A stretch of 64,000 nt of DNA. Origin: Crotalaria pallida. Its lineage: Eukaryota > Streptophyta > Magnoliopsida > Fabales > Fabaceae. Of this stretch, positions 23,321-36,202 are shown piece by piece. The notes beneath the pieces were generated by a model, which was given only the letters and a program-made list of their open reading frames with translations, made no database searches and was not told the DNA's origin. The first letter of the stretch is position 1, and every line of letters starts with the position of its first letter. The position numbers and the translations under genes are program-made. The stretch covers positions 151,854,001-151,918,000 of the forward strand of contig CM075651.1 in assembly GCA_037953625.1 (NCBI GenBank). The letters run 5' to 3'.

Positions 23321-25316
23321 AAAAAACATCGAAAGTATTCATGAACACTACGTCCAATTATGTCTTATTAGTAAATGCTGCCGCCTTAAATTGGTAAGGT
23401 TGTTCAAACTTTAAAGAAATGTCTAGACAGACTATGGGTAAATAATATGTAGAGCCTTTAACGAAGGGCAAGAGAAACCACCCATCATCATAAATCATGG
23501 AGAGGAAGGAACATTCAGATACCCAAAAGTCAAGGAAACATTTAAGTATGGATAAGGAAAACATTAATACTATTCCACAGCCCACACACCAACTGCCTAA
23601 CCACCAAGGACCATGCAAGGCAGAGTGATAAGTCATGTAAACATTAAGTTTGGAGAAATTTTTTTTGTGAAATTAAGAGTCACTTTAGTTCAGCATTCTT
23701 TACCTAACTGCTGGCAACTGGGACCAAACTTTCTACATTAAGTGTTGAAATATGAGATTTCTAATTTGAGTTTATTGCCCGTTCTGCTACCTAAAGTTAC
23801 CGAGAGAAAAAAAAAAGAAAAGTGGGATTCAAGTCCATTCTAATTTTGAACAGAGAGACTCCATTCTAATTTCTACCTGCTATGGAGTTAAGCCAAAGGG
23901 GTGATTCATGACGGTAATTGGGAATATAAAGAGTGAAATGGCATACAATTAAAGTTACCCAAAGTTAAGTAATTTATAAAAAAAGTTTCAATTAAAATGA
24001 AAAGATCTTAGTGTCAGTACTCAGTAGAATAAATGGCCATACAAAAGCAGATAAAACATTTAATAAACTGCCTTTTATATAACTGATGGCTACTTAAGTA
24101 GTTAACTTACACCAACAATTATATATTGAACAAACCAAATGATCATTATGCGTGAGTAAGAGTAAAGTCTACAACATGTATTGTCTAGGACTTAGATATG
24201 TCATATGTGAGCTGTGTTAAAGACATGATGAATGTGTATATGCTATGTGCAGCATAAGTCGGGCATAGAAAAGGTGTTGCTGTGTTAGTGAAAAAGATTG
24301 AAGTTGTAAGATAATCAACACAACACTCTCAATCAAAGCACCAGTTTACTAATTTTAAAGCTAAGGGAAACAACATTCACAAGCCATGAACTACCACCGG
24401 GGCAATTATTCAAAAAGGGATGTAGCAACACAAGAGCCATGAAAGGCCAAAAGGAACAATACATTGAATCTAATTAAAGTGAAACAAAGGGTAATAGATT
24501 TTGATTTGTTCATGCTTTAGGGTGGAGCTTTTTCACTACCAATTGAATATTCACACTCCTCAATCCTCATTAGCCAACGATATTTTTCACAAAATACAAA
24601 TTATGATATGGTTTGTTGATAAGGAACTTGAATAGATAATTTGGAGTTACCCTATGCTTCATGTGTGGTCAACAATTGCAAATTCTGCTCTTACAACAAA
24701 CATATATAAAATATATGCACAAACAATTCAAAAGGGTGAAGTAAAAATGAAAATGGGGGGACCAATCAAAGAGCAAAAAACTAACCTTATCAGGATGAAG
24801 ATAGACCTTATCCCGGAAGAGAAGAATAACACCAGCATCATCCAGAAGCTTGGCAAATGCAGCAGCCTCCTGAGGATTCTTGGCAACACCCATGCTCTCA
24901 CATGCTTCGAGGAGCTCATTATATGTGATAACTTCCTTCCCCTCCATACCAAGATTCATCTTAAGAGATTCCACATTCACCAATCTCATAAGCTTCTTGG
25001 CTTCAGCAAAGGATATAGAAGAATCTTCTATTCCACTGCTGGCACCAACACCAACACCACCATTCTCAGATGAATCATCAGAGTTGGTACCTACACCAGA
25101 AGGTGTAGAAGACATACCCCTCTTAAACTGGTTCATCACAAAAACTGATAAAGATGCAACCCCTCCTTTTCTAGCACCACATTCCATTCCAAAATCCCTC
25201 AAACCCAACAACGGAGGATCATAAGTATGAAACTTTCCACCATAACCATGGCTTGCATTAACAATCCCAGATACCCTTTGCCTCAATAATCCACCACACC
25301 ACCCTCTACTCCACAT
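22433..25316 (-). CDS. MCU: Mitochondrial calcium uniporter MCU (338 aa)
   Basis: This is the pore subunit of the mitochondrial inner-membrane calcium uniporter, plant MCU family. Exons are 25316-24786 and 22918-22433, joined in phase 0 (1017 nt). Residues 1 to about 100 form a presequence rich in Arg, Gly and Ser. Then come SFAEAKKLMRLVNVESLK, the matrix domain with YNELLEACESMGVA and ILLFRDKVYLHPDKV, a coiled coil (about 194-220), TM1 (LWSGLGGGIITVGLFFRLTF), the selectivity motif WDVMEP (about 247-252) and TM2 (IAFFTTTTGLVIGYAYFLF). The conserved D and E of the DIME-type filter are present, with V in place of I. The single 1.87-kb intron holds an (AAT)12 repeat. The start is the first ATG of the frame. 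Confidence 0.95.
23278..23313. repeat. (AAT)12 microsatellite in MCU intron
   Basis: Twelve perfect AAT units within the intron of the MCU gene. Confidence 0.9.
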
Positions 25317-26048
25317 TTTCAGGAAAAAAAAAACAAAAAAAACAAAACTTTGTGTGAAAAAACACAAAAATCACCAAAAATAAGCACTACCCACTAATTT
25401 TTCCACCTTGAAAATCATAAATAACCACAACCCATCTTCAATGGTTCCATTAAGAACTATGAGAAATGGAAACTGATGAACAAAGCTAGCAACTTTGGAA
25501 AAAAAAGGGGAACAAAGTAGGCAACAATGCCCGATAGTTTTAATTTAATTTAATAGGAAAAAAGAGAGTGAGGATTCGATATTATAAATAAATAAAAAAA
25601 GGTATTGTCTTTAGTGCGTGCATTTGCTGTTGTTGCTAAAAATAAAAATAAAAAGAATGGATAAGAAAGGAAAGAGAAGCAAAGACAGCGGAGAAAGGGA
25701 AAAGAGGGGGAAAGGAAAACCAAAAGCAAAGGATGATGAAGAGAAGAAGAAGGGAAGGGAAGATTTTGACGGAGAAACTACAACCCACAACCACAAGTAA
25801 TGATGATGCATTGAATTCATGTTTCCGTATGAATAGCTTTCTTGTCAACTCGGTTGTTCACGTTTTTAAAATTAACGGTTTGAGTTTCCAACATATAAAA
25901 ATGACATTTTGGACTTTGGATATGCATGAGCATGAGAGATTATGACTTCAGCATCACATTAGTACTCGCTATTGGGATTATTAAAAGTATATAATAAAAA
26001 TTAGTTAATTTTATGTGAATATTTTGTAAGTACAATTTTACCTCTTTA
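25317..26048. promoter_or_regulatory. MCU upstream region
   Basis: This interval should hold the MCU 5' UTR and promoter (minus strand). A Lys-rich 47-codon frame on the plus strand (25656-25799) shows no family resemblance and is not called. The left end of a Helitron bounds the interval. Confidence 0.45.
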
Positions 26049-27100
26049 TCTATATAATATTATATTACCGGTGATTCCCCCCATTTACTACTGCACCGCC
26101 CATTTGCTCCCTGGCGTGGTCCCCACTGTCCATTTCCTCCTTCCTAACTTCCCCTCTCACAATAGCTGCCCAAATTTCCCCAATCTCCAATTGAAATTGA
26201 AAATTCCGCCTGCCCGAATTGCTCCGCTTTTTTTTAAAAAAAATAAATAAATTTAATATATTTAAAAAAAAATATGTTTTGCGTTTTTTTTTTCTTTTTA
26301 TGTACATGTTTTTGTTATTTGGATTTGAATTTTTTTATTATATATACTTCCTAACAGAGGTAATGGTCCAAAAAAATAAAATATAAAACAAATGTGTTTC
26401 TACCATGTACCGGTTTTTTGTGCTCCAACTCTTTTTTTTATTTAAATAAATCTAATATATTAAAAAATATATGCTTTTAATTTGGTTTTCTGTATTTTTT
26501 TATGCTGCATGTTTTTGTTATTTGAATTTGAATTTTTTTATTATATGCTTCCTGACACAGGTAATGGTCCAAACAAGTAAAATATAAACCAATGGTGCTT
26601 CTACCGTGCACAGGTTTTTAAATAATAGGTACGATTACCAAACTATGATATTTTACACTTATGTTCTATATTTTTTCAAATGACTTCATTTATAAATAAA
26701 GTTTAATACTTTAAAGATTTTTCACTTTACTATGTTATTTCTTTCATTTTTCTTGCTTTGAAGGATCAATTACTGAATAAATAGGAAGACTTAAATATTA
26801 CATATAAGAATGTTAATCGACTCCAATTTATTGACTCTTTCGTAAATAATAATATTGATCGACTCCTTGCTAAACAATTTTTAAACAATAATATTTACAT
26901 TATTATACTACTTTATTTACACTTAAACATTATTCATATTAAAATTCTTCATAACTATTCAATAATAAATTAAAACTAATATTAATTGTAACTTTGTGAA
27001 ATGTTTTATCAATATATTAAAACTAATATTAATTGCAATTTTATGAAATATTTTATCGATTTCGTATTTCTCCCGTGCATCGCACGGGGTTGGGGGCTAG
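26049..27100 (+). mobile_element. Non-autonomous Helitron A
   Basis: The element starts with TCTATATAATATTA directly after A26048. It ends with the hairpin CCCGTGCATCGCACGGG (27072-27088) followed 8 nt later by CTAG (27097-27100), then T27101. This is insertion between A and T with TC...CTAG ends, as for Helitrons. The 1052-bp body has no RepHel gene. It contains two to three copies of the roughly 195-bp repeat also found in Helitron B (ACCATGTACCGG near 26403, a diverged copy near 26600), and the last 150 bp are nearly the same as those of Helitron B. Confidence 0.8.
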
Positions 27101-29522
27101 TTTTTCTTGAAAAATTCATACTTATTAATGAAAAAAAAACATAGATAATCAAACCAAGCTAATAAAAAGAAAAAAGAAAAAATGCAATAAATAATGCATA
27201 AAAATATAAAATAATTTATAATTAAAATATACAAAATCTTCTAGAAAATGACATGTAATAAAAACTAGAAGAAATAGTAATTTTGGAATTCATCTTCCTA
27301 ACCCTAATAAAATCATCCAATAAATTTTACACATGTAAATGATATGTGTCATAAAATCATACTACTTCATATTTGTTTTATTGATGACTAAACTAATGTG
27401 TATTATCTTTGTGATTAGAAAAATTTGTTAAAAAAAATACTACTATAACTTTTTTTTTGTAATTTTATAACATGATTCCATGTTTGATTGGTCCATCGAC
27501 AAACATGCTGCATCCCAAATATTCGTATAATATGAAAAATTGGAAGTTTGAATCCTTATAAATAATTACGCGGAGAGAAGGAATAACCTAAATGTAATTA
27601 CACTATGACTTAAAATTATAAGTTTGTTTAAAATCAATAGTTCGGAAGTGTCGTTTAATTGGATGAGTAATTTTATAATTATCGGACAGAGCAATGTGTA
27701 AGCAACTGCCACTTTCACGTGGAGGCGGAGCCATTGCTAAAATTGCCACATTTGTGTTGGAGTCCAAAAAGTAATGCTCTGATACCAAGCAGACGACTTG
27801 TGCCAAAATCAAAGTTGGATTCCAAGTTGCCATCCACGTTCATTCACCTTTCATGTTCTGCTTCATGATTAATTTACTTCCTCCTATCTTGATTACAACT
27901 AAATGTCATATTATAGAAAATTTTTTATAAATTATTTATAAGTTATTTATAATTTTTTATCATCTTTTTAATATTTGTCTTTATTATTTATTTTATTTTT
28001 AGTCATTTATCTTACAATCAATTGGATAAATCAAAGATAACTTGGATATTGCGATTAAATTTAAAGCTTGTGCCAATGTTACCGATTATATAATACTCAA
28101 ATATTAAATAAGGGTAAATGATAAATTTATGTAATTTTTTTAAAACATCAACACAAATAAATAACATTAATTAATTTTATTGATTTTTTAGTTCGGTTAA
28201 AAAATACCAGATTTTAATAAAAAAAAAATACCAGATTGATTATTATAGAAGTAATGCTATTTTGTTCTTAAAAAAGAAAACAGGTAGTATTTCCCTACAC
28301 AACACCTTCACTGTCAACGATTTTCATGCATACATATCAAACCAATAATATCATTATATCAGAGTGGATGGGAAGAACTTAATGTTTTGTTTCATTAATA
28401 TATATTATGAACTGATTAAACTACAAGTAAGGAATAATATTAGTGACTAACTTGCTAAGTTTCAATTGCCAAGTTAATTGCAAGTATAGTAAACAATTAT
28501 TGCTGGCCATCTAAGAGGTCCAATATGCTATGAATTGGTACAAAAAAAAATAGAGCAGCGCATACATACACTACGCTATAATCAGTTGCTGTTTTTTGCT
28601 TTTGTGAGAGTTTTAACCAAACTCTTGGCATTTGTTCATCATAGCCAACACAGGAGGCACCACAAGCAAGGTGTAAAAACCCAAAGGGTAGACCTCCTTG
28701 ACCTCAATGAAATTAACTGAATAGAGCTTTTGATTCAGTGACATTTGTAACTATAGAGGCAAAAATATTAAGAAATGTGCAATATTTTGAATATCTTGAA
28801 TCTCTGAGCATGTGCTAACCACATCAAAATGGGTCTACATGTGGCAAAAAAAAGTACATGAACAATAAAATCCTTGCAACCCGGCGCATAGTAAATAATT
28901 AAGCACAAAAAGTATAAAGGGTTAAAATTACTCTTGCACACAAAGCATATTAAGATCTGTATCCGGAACTACCAAGAAAAAGTAGTAGTTCCATACACTT
29001 CCATAGTTCCATCAATACAACAAGATGAATCACTTTGTTTGTTTTGCTTACAATATTTTCATCCTTTTCAATTATAATTTGCTTACATGATTAACAAATT
29101 ATGAAATAAGTCCGTACAAGCATCTTTCAACAGAGGAATTATTATTGCTACTCTATTTGAAAAGCTGCAGTTTTGGTACCAAAAAGAAAAAGAGCTGCAT
29201 TTTCAACTGCTTCACAATTCCCTAAAAACATAACTTTTAGTAACAAACCCCAAGCATTTGCAAACTGTGAAAGTTAAAGAAAAACTCCATGTACTAGTAA
29301 AATCATGGTTCAGAACACAACATAACATAAATTCAAACAGCGTCCAGCTGTTATATCATTATTAACATGCTACTTCAAGGGCTAATGTCCATAAACCTGA
29401 AATTCAGAATTAACAGAAAAGCAAACAAGAAGGGTCTTAGGTGAAAACATATTTACAAGCACTCAAGCTTATTACAGACTCCAACTTAGCTCGAGTGCCA
29501 CAAGACGCATTTTCATCATCAT
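27101..29522. other. Intergenic region between Helitron A and CBSX3
   Basis: No supported gene. A possible retroelement fragment with a tRNA-Met-type primer site lies at about 27603-27833. The right end should contain the CBSX3 3' UTR. The rest is AT-rich without recognised structure. Confidence 0.5.
27603..27833 (-). mobile_element. Possible LTR-retrotransposon fragment with primer-binding site
   Basis: On the minus strand TTGGTATCAGAGC (27776-27788) matches the initiator-tRNA-Met primer site used by Ty1/copia elements. It is followed by a short open frame (NVAILAMAPPPRESGS) that could be a leader or gag relic. No LTR ends or further coding domains were found, so this is only a weak call. 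Confidence 0.3.
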
Positions 29523-31409
29523 CTAGTAACCTCCCTGTATATAAGCATTCAGGCGGTCAAGTTCTTGTCGATGCTCGCTCACAACAGCACGAACCACGTC
29601 CCCGATGGACACCATGCCGATCATCTCTTTGTCATTGATGACAGGGATGTGCCTGATTCTGTTTTCTAGAAAAATGAAAAACACAAGAATAAGAGAAGAA
29701 CATGAGTTATGAGTCTTATGACCTATGAGCTTATCTGATCTCTCTTTTGAGTTTTGCTAAGTTGTATGATATCCTTAATTTAATCTTCCTTTTAAATGAC
29801 TTAAAAGTGCATAACTTACCAGTCATCAGTTGCATTGCCCGGAGAACTCTGGTGTCAGGTGTGACTGTGATAAGCTTGTTCTGCAGTCATCACTCGGGAA
29901 TTTTAGAAATCATTATTCATCATGCAGTAATACTGCCAATTGGGCAGGGGTACCACTAACAACGGATAGGGTTGAATTCTCCAAACTTAGATATCATAAA
30001 AATGCAGGTAAGTGTAACAGTTTATACCTCTTCAGTCATAATATCCCCAACCTTGGTGGACTTGGATGATCTTCCCTGAACAATGATCTTTCGGAGATAA
30101 TCTGGATAACAAGATGACAGAGAAAAAAGATGTGCATAAATGACCTAATTACTAATGTAATCAGCATGCATGCTGTTTATATTTGGACCATTAAACTACT
30201 GAGACAAATTAATACTACAATTTTTCTCCGGTACATTTCGCCATGTAATTAACTGGAGCCTTAGCTAGTTAGTCAATTCGCTCATCATTTGTTCATAACA
30301 AAGCACATGCGGATCTTTACATCACATAATGCATGTCCAGAAATGTCAAGAGTGACACAGATCTCCCACCCTTATCCTATATCTTTCTTGTATTTACAGG
30401 GAGAGATTTGCCAATCATTTTAACCTCGTTTTGCCAGTGATCAGTTATGTAATTATGGATAATTACCCGATGGCAAGGATATGAGAAAGGGGATAAAACA
30501 CTAGTCCCACCCCCTCCCCTCTTTGTTCTTTAATTTAAAAGAGAAAATTTGGATTCACTACTTTGCAATTTCCAACCAATTTTATGGGGACATATTAGCA
30601 TAAGATACTGGACATTCAGGTTTTAACTCCTTACAGAAATTCATATCATAAACTCCACAAAAATCCCTTCAACTTTGATTAGATTAAAGGGGTCACAAAA
30701 TTACTCCCTAGCACCAATGGCAATTAGTAATTATGTCATTCCTTCCTCTCTAATGTTCCGGATTCAACAACATATCCAAAAGCACTTTTGATATGATTTC
30801 GTCAGTACACTACTTAGTAGTCCACTACGGCTAGTAGATAAGCAATCCCATTTTGTTTTCAAAAAGAAAACCCCGGGATAAGGCAGTATCTTAGAAACGT
30901 AACTAAATTATCTATAAGACAACATATCACAGAACCAAAATAAAATCTGCATCAATATCAGGTACCTCTTTCTGTTATAATTCCGGCAATTGACTTCTCC
31001 TCACCAGGTTTGACAACCACCAAAGCTCCAACATTATTCTGGGTCATCTGCAATGAATGCAAATTAAGTGAAATACATTAGTCCTGTGTGTTACCTACAA
31101 ATTTATGGCAAAAATGCCAAAAACAATTGCAAAGAAACGAAATCTGCATACCGATTTAACAGCATCATAAACAGTATCATCAGTGGTGCACCAGAGCCAG
31201 GAGCCATCTGCACCTTTACCTTTTCCCTTCAGAATGTCTGAAATTGTGGTGCTCTCAAAACCATGTTCTTCAATGCGAGCAGGTGTAACAGACTCAAACC
31301 GTGAAAAGGCAATTGGCTTCAATAGGGGGTTTACCATGCGGACTCGTTGCAAAACAGCATTTTTTATGACATTCCCATGTGATAAAAATGATCGCAAACC
31401 TCCTTGCAT
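29523..31409 (-). CDS. CBSX3: CBS-domain protein CBSX3, mitochondrial (205 aa)
   Basis: This is a stand-alone pair of CBS domains of the CBSX3 type, which in Arabidopsis is mitochondrial and modulates thioredoxin-linked redox state through adenosine-ligand binding. Exons are 31409-31152, 31047-30966, 30101-30028, 29880-29820 and 29665-29523, giving 618 nt in frame with GT-AG borders. Residues 1 to about 50 form a mitochondrial presequence (MQGGLRSFLSHGNVIKNAVL). CBS1 (about 55-120) contains TVYDAVKSMTQNNVGALVVV and GIITERDYLRKI. CBS2 (about 133-192) contains TRVLRAMQLMTENRIRHIPV and GMVSIGDVVRAVV. The C-terminus RLNAYIQGGY is the family ending. A 3' splice site lies just upstream of the ATG (ATTTAG before 31418), so a 5' UTR intron reaching a donor near 33062 is likely (inference). 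Confidence 0.95.
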
Positions 31410-33300
31410 TTTTTCTGTCTAAATATCGAGAGAGGTTATATGCCTCTTAGATTTTCTATTTCGCAATGCAAGTACATTAAGAATACCAATGGACATATCC
31501 ACGATAGAATAAGTAATGAGCTTTGAGCGAGCTCTGTATATAAAGGACTGCACACAATGCACAAGAACCAAGTATATTCATGTCGATCAATTCAACAGGC
31601 AGTGCACTTTATAAATGGTTTTGAAAACACAAAATATGGTACAGTTTTATCAAACAGGAAAAAATTAGCTAGATAGTACAAAGCTCATCAGACAAAACCA
31701 TATGGATCCAACCAAAGCCAATGAATGAATCAATTTTTTCAAGTGGTCCTCAGTCCTCACCACAATCGGTTTTCTAATAGTTACTACTACATCTCAGCTA
31801 CTTCTAGTGTAAGAGGTCCATTCTAAATTGCAGAACTGTTTGAATTTTTGTTACAAGAATGTACAGCCGGATTCATGAAATCTGAGAGTTGGCTCATAAA
31901 CACCAAAAGGTCATACCAATTCCCATATAGTAATAACTTAACAGTTTTAATGGCAAAAGAAGATCAAAATAACACTCTTATCCAATTATGAAGCGCTTAG
32001 CTCAAATTTTGGGATTTACTATATTTACTTATATGTTTTATGAAGCACTTCTCAAGTCACAGGAATCAGAAGCTGAAAAGTAAAACATGTCAAAATATTA
32101 GTTGAGAGAGAACCAGAAGCCATAGAATCCGATCCCCGGATAAAAACAGAAAAAACTGTACCAGACAATACCTCTGCTCTTCTACACTGGTCACCTTTTC
32201 CAATTTAGTTTTCTTTCTTTGATAATTGAAATCTCAAAGATATATAAAAGTTTGGTCCCAGAAACTCAAAAAACAGGGCAGTTCACCAGAACACACACAT
32301 CACAGCCCTGGGGACGGATCCAGAAAACATGACCAAATAAACAAATAAATATATGTATACAGCAATTAAAACAAAATAACAAGTTATCTTTTAGAAAAAA
32401 GTATCATATCTATACAATTAATTTTAGAAAATATACGGAAGAGCGACCATCACAGATACTTGAGCCCACTCTGAATTCGTCCCCACACCATGCACACCGG
32501 CATCAATATAACGCTAGAGTAATGATATATAAGTTTACAATCAGCCTATATAAAAGGAAGTAACATGTGTCGTTTATTAACCAATTATTGGTAAACAAAG
32601 TATCACATATCACTTTTTTTTTCATAATAGTAATGATCTTAAAACAAATAATTTTTCATATTGGTAAACAAAATATCACACATAGCACATATTGTAAGTT
32701 GTAAGTTGATAGTACTGTATAATTTTTCATAATACTAATGAACTTAAAACAAATCTATGAAAAACCCTTCATTTCATGCATGAATATCATAAATTAAAAT
32801 TAATAGAGTTATTTATGCTGTTGTGGAGTGGAGAGCCATAGAGTAAATGATCATCCTAGTATGATATCAATCCTATCGTGCAATCAGGGGTCATGACTAA
32901 GAAATTAATCAGATCTTTAATTTAGTAAATATTCAAATCCAGGGTGGCACAGTCCTCTAACTATATCACAAAAAAATGAAACAGAATAAAGTGGAAAACA
33001 AGAAGTCAAGAAGTGTTGTGAAAGATGAAGCATGTTGTTGTTTCAGACATAGATAGGCCTACCAGAAGAAACGAGAATCCAGCTGAGTCCAAGTCTTGAG
33101 AGTTGAGATTTGAGAAAGAGAGAGAGCGGCGTCCTCTGATAGAATGGGTGACAACAGAGTACTTACTTCACTTCCGTCTTATAAAATCTGACAGATTCCG
33201 TGACTCTAGGGCCCGCTTTTATTTTATGTTAGCACATTATCCTTTTTTTTTTTTTTTTTTTGGTCCTTATCCATTTTAATATCCTAGTATGAGGAATATG
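31410..33300 (-). promoter_or_regulatory. CBSX3 5' UTR intron and promoter region
   Basis: An acceptor at 31419-31420 and a possible donor CTTCTG|GTAGGC at 33063/33062 suggest a leader intron of about 1.6 kb. The GA-rich leader AAAGAGAGAGAGCGGCGTCC (minus-strand complement near 33110-33130) would be 5' UTR or core promoter. No ORF of note is present. The donor choice is inferred. Confidence 0.4.
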
Positions 33301-34019
33301 ACACTGGTTAAAATTGTGATAGCATTGAAAAAATAATGATAAGTGTTTAAGAGCATTTGTTGTTATTACTTATTATTCTAAAAAATCATATTTTTTCATG
33401 AGTAGAAAATAAAAAAAAATCACATTTTTTCGTGAGTTGTTATTATAAAAGTACTTGTTAGTACTATAAAAAAATAGAGAATTTTTTCTTATTTAAAAAA
33501 AATAATTACCTCCTTCGATCTTTATTACAACTCATATTATAAAAGATTTTTTTAATCCTAATTATAAGTCACTTTATATTTTTTATATACATCTATCATT
33601 TATTGTTTTTTTCCTGATTAAATGTTTTTATTATCTATTTTTTTTATTAATGAGTGTGAATTTTTCAAGAAAAGTTGAGAGAATAAAATTATAATATACA
33701 AAGTATTCTCAAAAAATTTATAAAAGAAATTATGGTGAAGTGTTAATTCGAGTAAATATATCATATGACAAAGGCCGGGAAAATATTTCACAACAAAATG
33801 TAAACATGTAATAAGGCACTTGCATTATCTAGTTTAGTAGTAGTTGGAAATTTAAGGTGAAACAAAGATATTGTATATCTCTAAAAAGGAATCTTCAAAA
33901 AAGGAATCTTTCAATTAAAAAAAAGGAATTTTCAGCGCAGCAGGGCAGGTTTTGCTTAAAATTGTTATCTTGGTTTTTTTTTTTTAAAAAAAAATTAATT
34001 ATGATTTAATGTGTTTAGT

Positions 34020-34597
34020 TGTAAATGTAGATTATAATTTTAGATTATATTTTAGAAAAAATATTTAAAATCTAAAAACTCCATTACAGCAACTGGAGAT
34101 TATATTTTGTAACATTGTTTTATTAGAGCCATATAATTTACCTATTCTACCTTCATCACTCTGACACATCAACTGTCCCTTATCATTCTATACCTTTTTT
34201 GAAATTTACTCAATAAAAAATAATCTTCTTTACGCAATCCGAACAAAACATATTAGCTTAAATTTATTTTTCAGTTGAGATACTCAAACATAAACAGATT
34301 ATAAGATTATAATCATATAAAAAATAATCATAATCTCATTTTACCAACTATACCAAACACGCCGAACTGAGCTTAGTCTCAGTATCAATGAGATTGTTAT
34401 CTTGGTATTAAAGACTATTGAATCTCCTGTTAGAGTCGGGTTTTGACAGTTGCTGATGATCCATCACATGGAAGAGTCTGTTGTTGCAGTGTATTTTGTT
34501 TTTCCTTTAATTATTATTAGTGTGAAATTTCTTGTATTATTTTTGATCTATGAATAAAATACACATTTTCCCTTTAAAAAAATTATACCAAACACGC
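34020..34597. mobile_element. MITE interrupted by a retroposon
   Basis: The left end TGTGTTTAGTTG (34020) and the right end (complement GCGTGTTTGGTATAGTT, ending 34597) form imperfect terminal repeats. They are flanked by ATTTAA on both sides (34014-34019 and 34598-34603). The right terminal repeat is present twice because a retroposon inserted there and duplicated it. Without the insertion the element would be about 343 bp. Confidence 0.6.
34363..34583 (+). mobile_element. Short A-tailed retroposon (LINE 3' end-like), 14-bp TSD
   Basis: A 221-bp insertion ending in CCCTTTAAAAAAAT is flanked by perfect 14-bp direct repeats TATACCAAACACGC (34349-34362 and 34584-34597). The A-rich tail and long TSD show target-primed reverse transcription. 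The body looks like a LINE 3' UTR with polyadenylation-like AATAAA. No coding part remains, so it is a strongly 5'-truncated copy or a SINE of unknown type. Confidence 0.7.
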
Positions 34598-34900
34598 ATT
34601 TAATCTAAAAGAGTGGTTCAAAGAAAAAAGTGGTGTATAGCTAAATTATAAAATTAAATATGTATAAAAAATATAACTAAAATAAAATTTGCATTAAAAA
34701 ATTAAAAATAAATTTTGCAATACATGTTTCAAAATAAATAATGTCAACAGGCATATGCTATAAAGTTTTGGATTTAAGTCAAGAACTCTGGACTCTACTT
34801 AAGAAAAAATTCATATATATTAAAATAATATGGACATCTGGACAGGTTTGAATAACCCAAGCATGGCACGATTTTATCCTAAAAGCGCATCACGTCTATT

Positions 34901-35081
34901 TTTTAAAGAGAAAATGGAGAATATGTCGATAGTGTAAAGTTTTTTATATCATCAATGCATAATTCATCGTTCATGATTGTTGACTTTTAGATTAAAGTAA
35001 TACAATGAATGGTGGATAAGAGACCGATGATATAAAAAACTTTACACCGTCAGTACATACCCATTAATCTTTTTCTTAAAA
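34901..35081. mobile_element. Foldback MITE
   Basis: TTTTAAAGAGAAAATGGAGA at the left and TTTTTCTTAAAA at the right open two inverted arms of about 60 bp that share GTGTAAAGTTTTTTATATCA. The TSD is not clear. Confidence 0.65.
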
Positions 35082-35309
35082 TCCAAACTTGTTAAAATAA
35101 ACTTTGAGATGATACGGATGAGGCGTTGCTCACCCTAATATATGTTCTTATCTTCATTCATTAATCTCTTTAAAATTTTCTTTAATATTTTAAGATATTT
35201 GTTTGGAACATGGAATTGGAATTAGTTTGGACTCATGAACCATAGATTTCTAATTCTGACATAATTTATTTAAGATTATCTATGATAAACAAAGGTATCA
35301 GGGTAAATG

Positions 35310-35690
35310 TGGTGGTGACGAGGGTGGCGTGGTTACCTCGATGATGAAGGTGCTAGTAATTGTGAAGTCAATAATGGAATAGTGGCGATTGTGAGGACGT
35401 TGGTGACTATGGAAGGTGATGATCATGGTTTTGGCAACGACGATAGCACGATTTTGAAGGTGTGGCGGCGGCGACAATGATAATGATAACGATAACAGTG
35501 AGGACAATGATGGGGCGATGATCACAGTTGTCGAGATGGCAAGTTGGTGGCCGGTGGCAATGATGATGACAACGGTGGCATATGTGAGGGTGATGATCAA
35601 GTGGATGGTGGTAGTCGTCATGGTAGTGGTGGCAATGACAATAATGATGGTGATGGGTTAGTTACGAAGGTGGCGATAACGACATTTATG
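35310..35690 (+). repeat. Degenerate trinucleotide-rich tract (GAT/GGT/GGC)
   Basis: About 380 bp dominated by GRN triplets (GATGAT, GTGGTG, GGCGGC), which leave open frames on both strands with Thr/Ile/Ser- or Gly/Asp-rich translations. Composition alone explains the frames. It is unusually G-rich for this window. Confidence 0.7.
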
Positions 35691-35789
35691 TCGGTTGAAC
35701 AAACAATACTAGATGTTGAGAAGAAAAGACTAACTTGTTTGATGTTTGTAATCTCGAGGAAAAAACATTACTTTATTTTTGAGATTTTT

Positions 35790-36202
35790 GAGTAATATGT
35801 CATATTATTCTCTGACTTTGTGAGCACCGGTGAAATTAATTTCTGAGATTATCTAAATTCCAAACTAGTCCCCAAGATAAAAAACGAGAGTCACATTAGT
35901 CCTTGCCGTTAGTGATCTACAAAGTCGAGGACCCTGCCGTTAGTGATCCACAAAGTCGAGGACTAATTTGATCGATGTCCATAATCTCAAAGATTAATTT
36001 GGCCGATATTCAATGGTCTTTGTTTTTATTTTTTTGCCAAAACCTCTATTAGTCCACGTTAAGGACCATTGATGGTCATTTAACGTTAGAGACTAATACG
36101 ACTCACACTTTTCTGTCTCAGGGTCAGTTTGAAATTTTGAAAATCTCAAGGACGAAATTGATCGATACTCACAAAATCAGAGACTAATATGACATATTGC
36201 TC
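35790..36202. mobile_element. GAG-ended foldback element
   Basis: The left end GAGTAATATGTCATATTATT and the right end (complement GAGCAATATGTCATATTAGT) are near-perfect terminal repeats. The body of about 413 bp contains GACTAATTTG-type blocks on both strands and an internal 31/32-bp tandem duplication (35901-35963, CCGTTAGTGATC). Flanks are T-rich, so the TSD is unclear. Confidence 0.7.

Noticed and set aside
25656..25799. Lys-rich 47-codon plus-strand frame upstream of MCU
   Set aside because: Low complexity, no conserved motif, and located in the presumed MCU promoter or leader.
35298..35621. A 107-codon Thr/Ile/Ser-rich frame on the minus strand
   Set aside because: It is explained by the GRN-triplet composition; no signal, domain or splice context.
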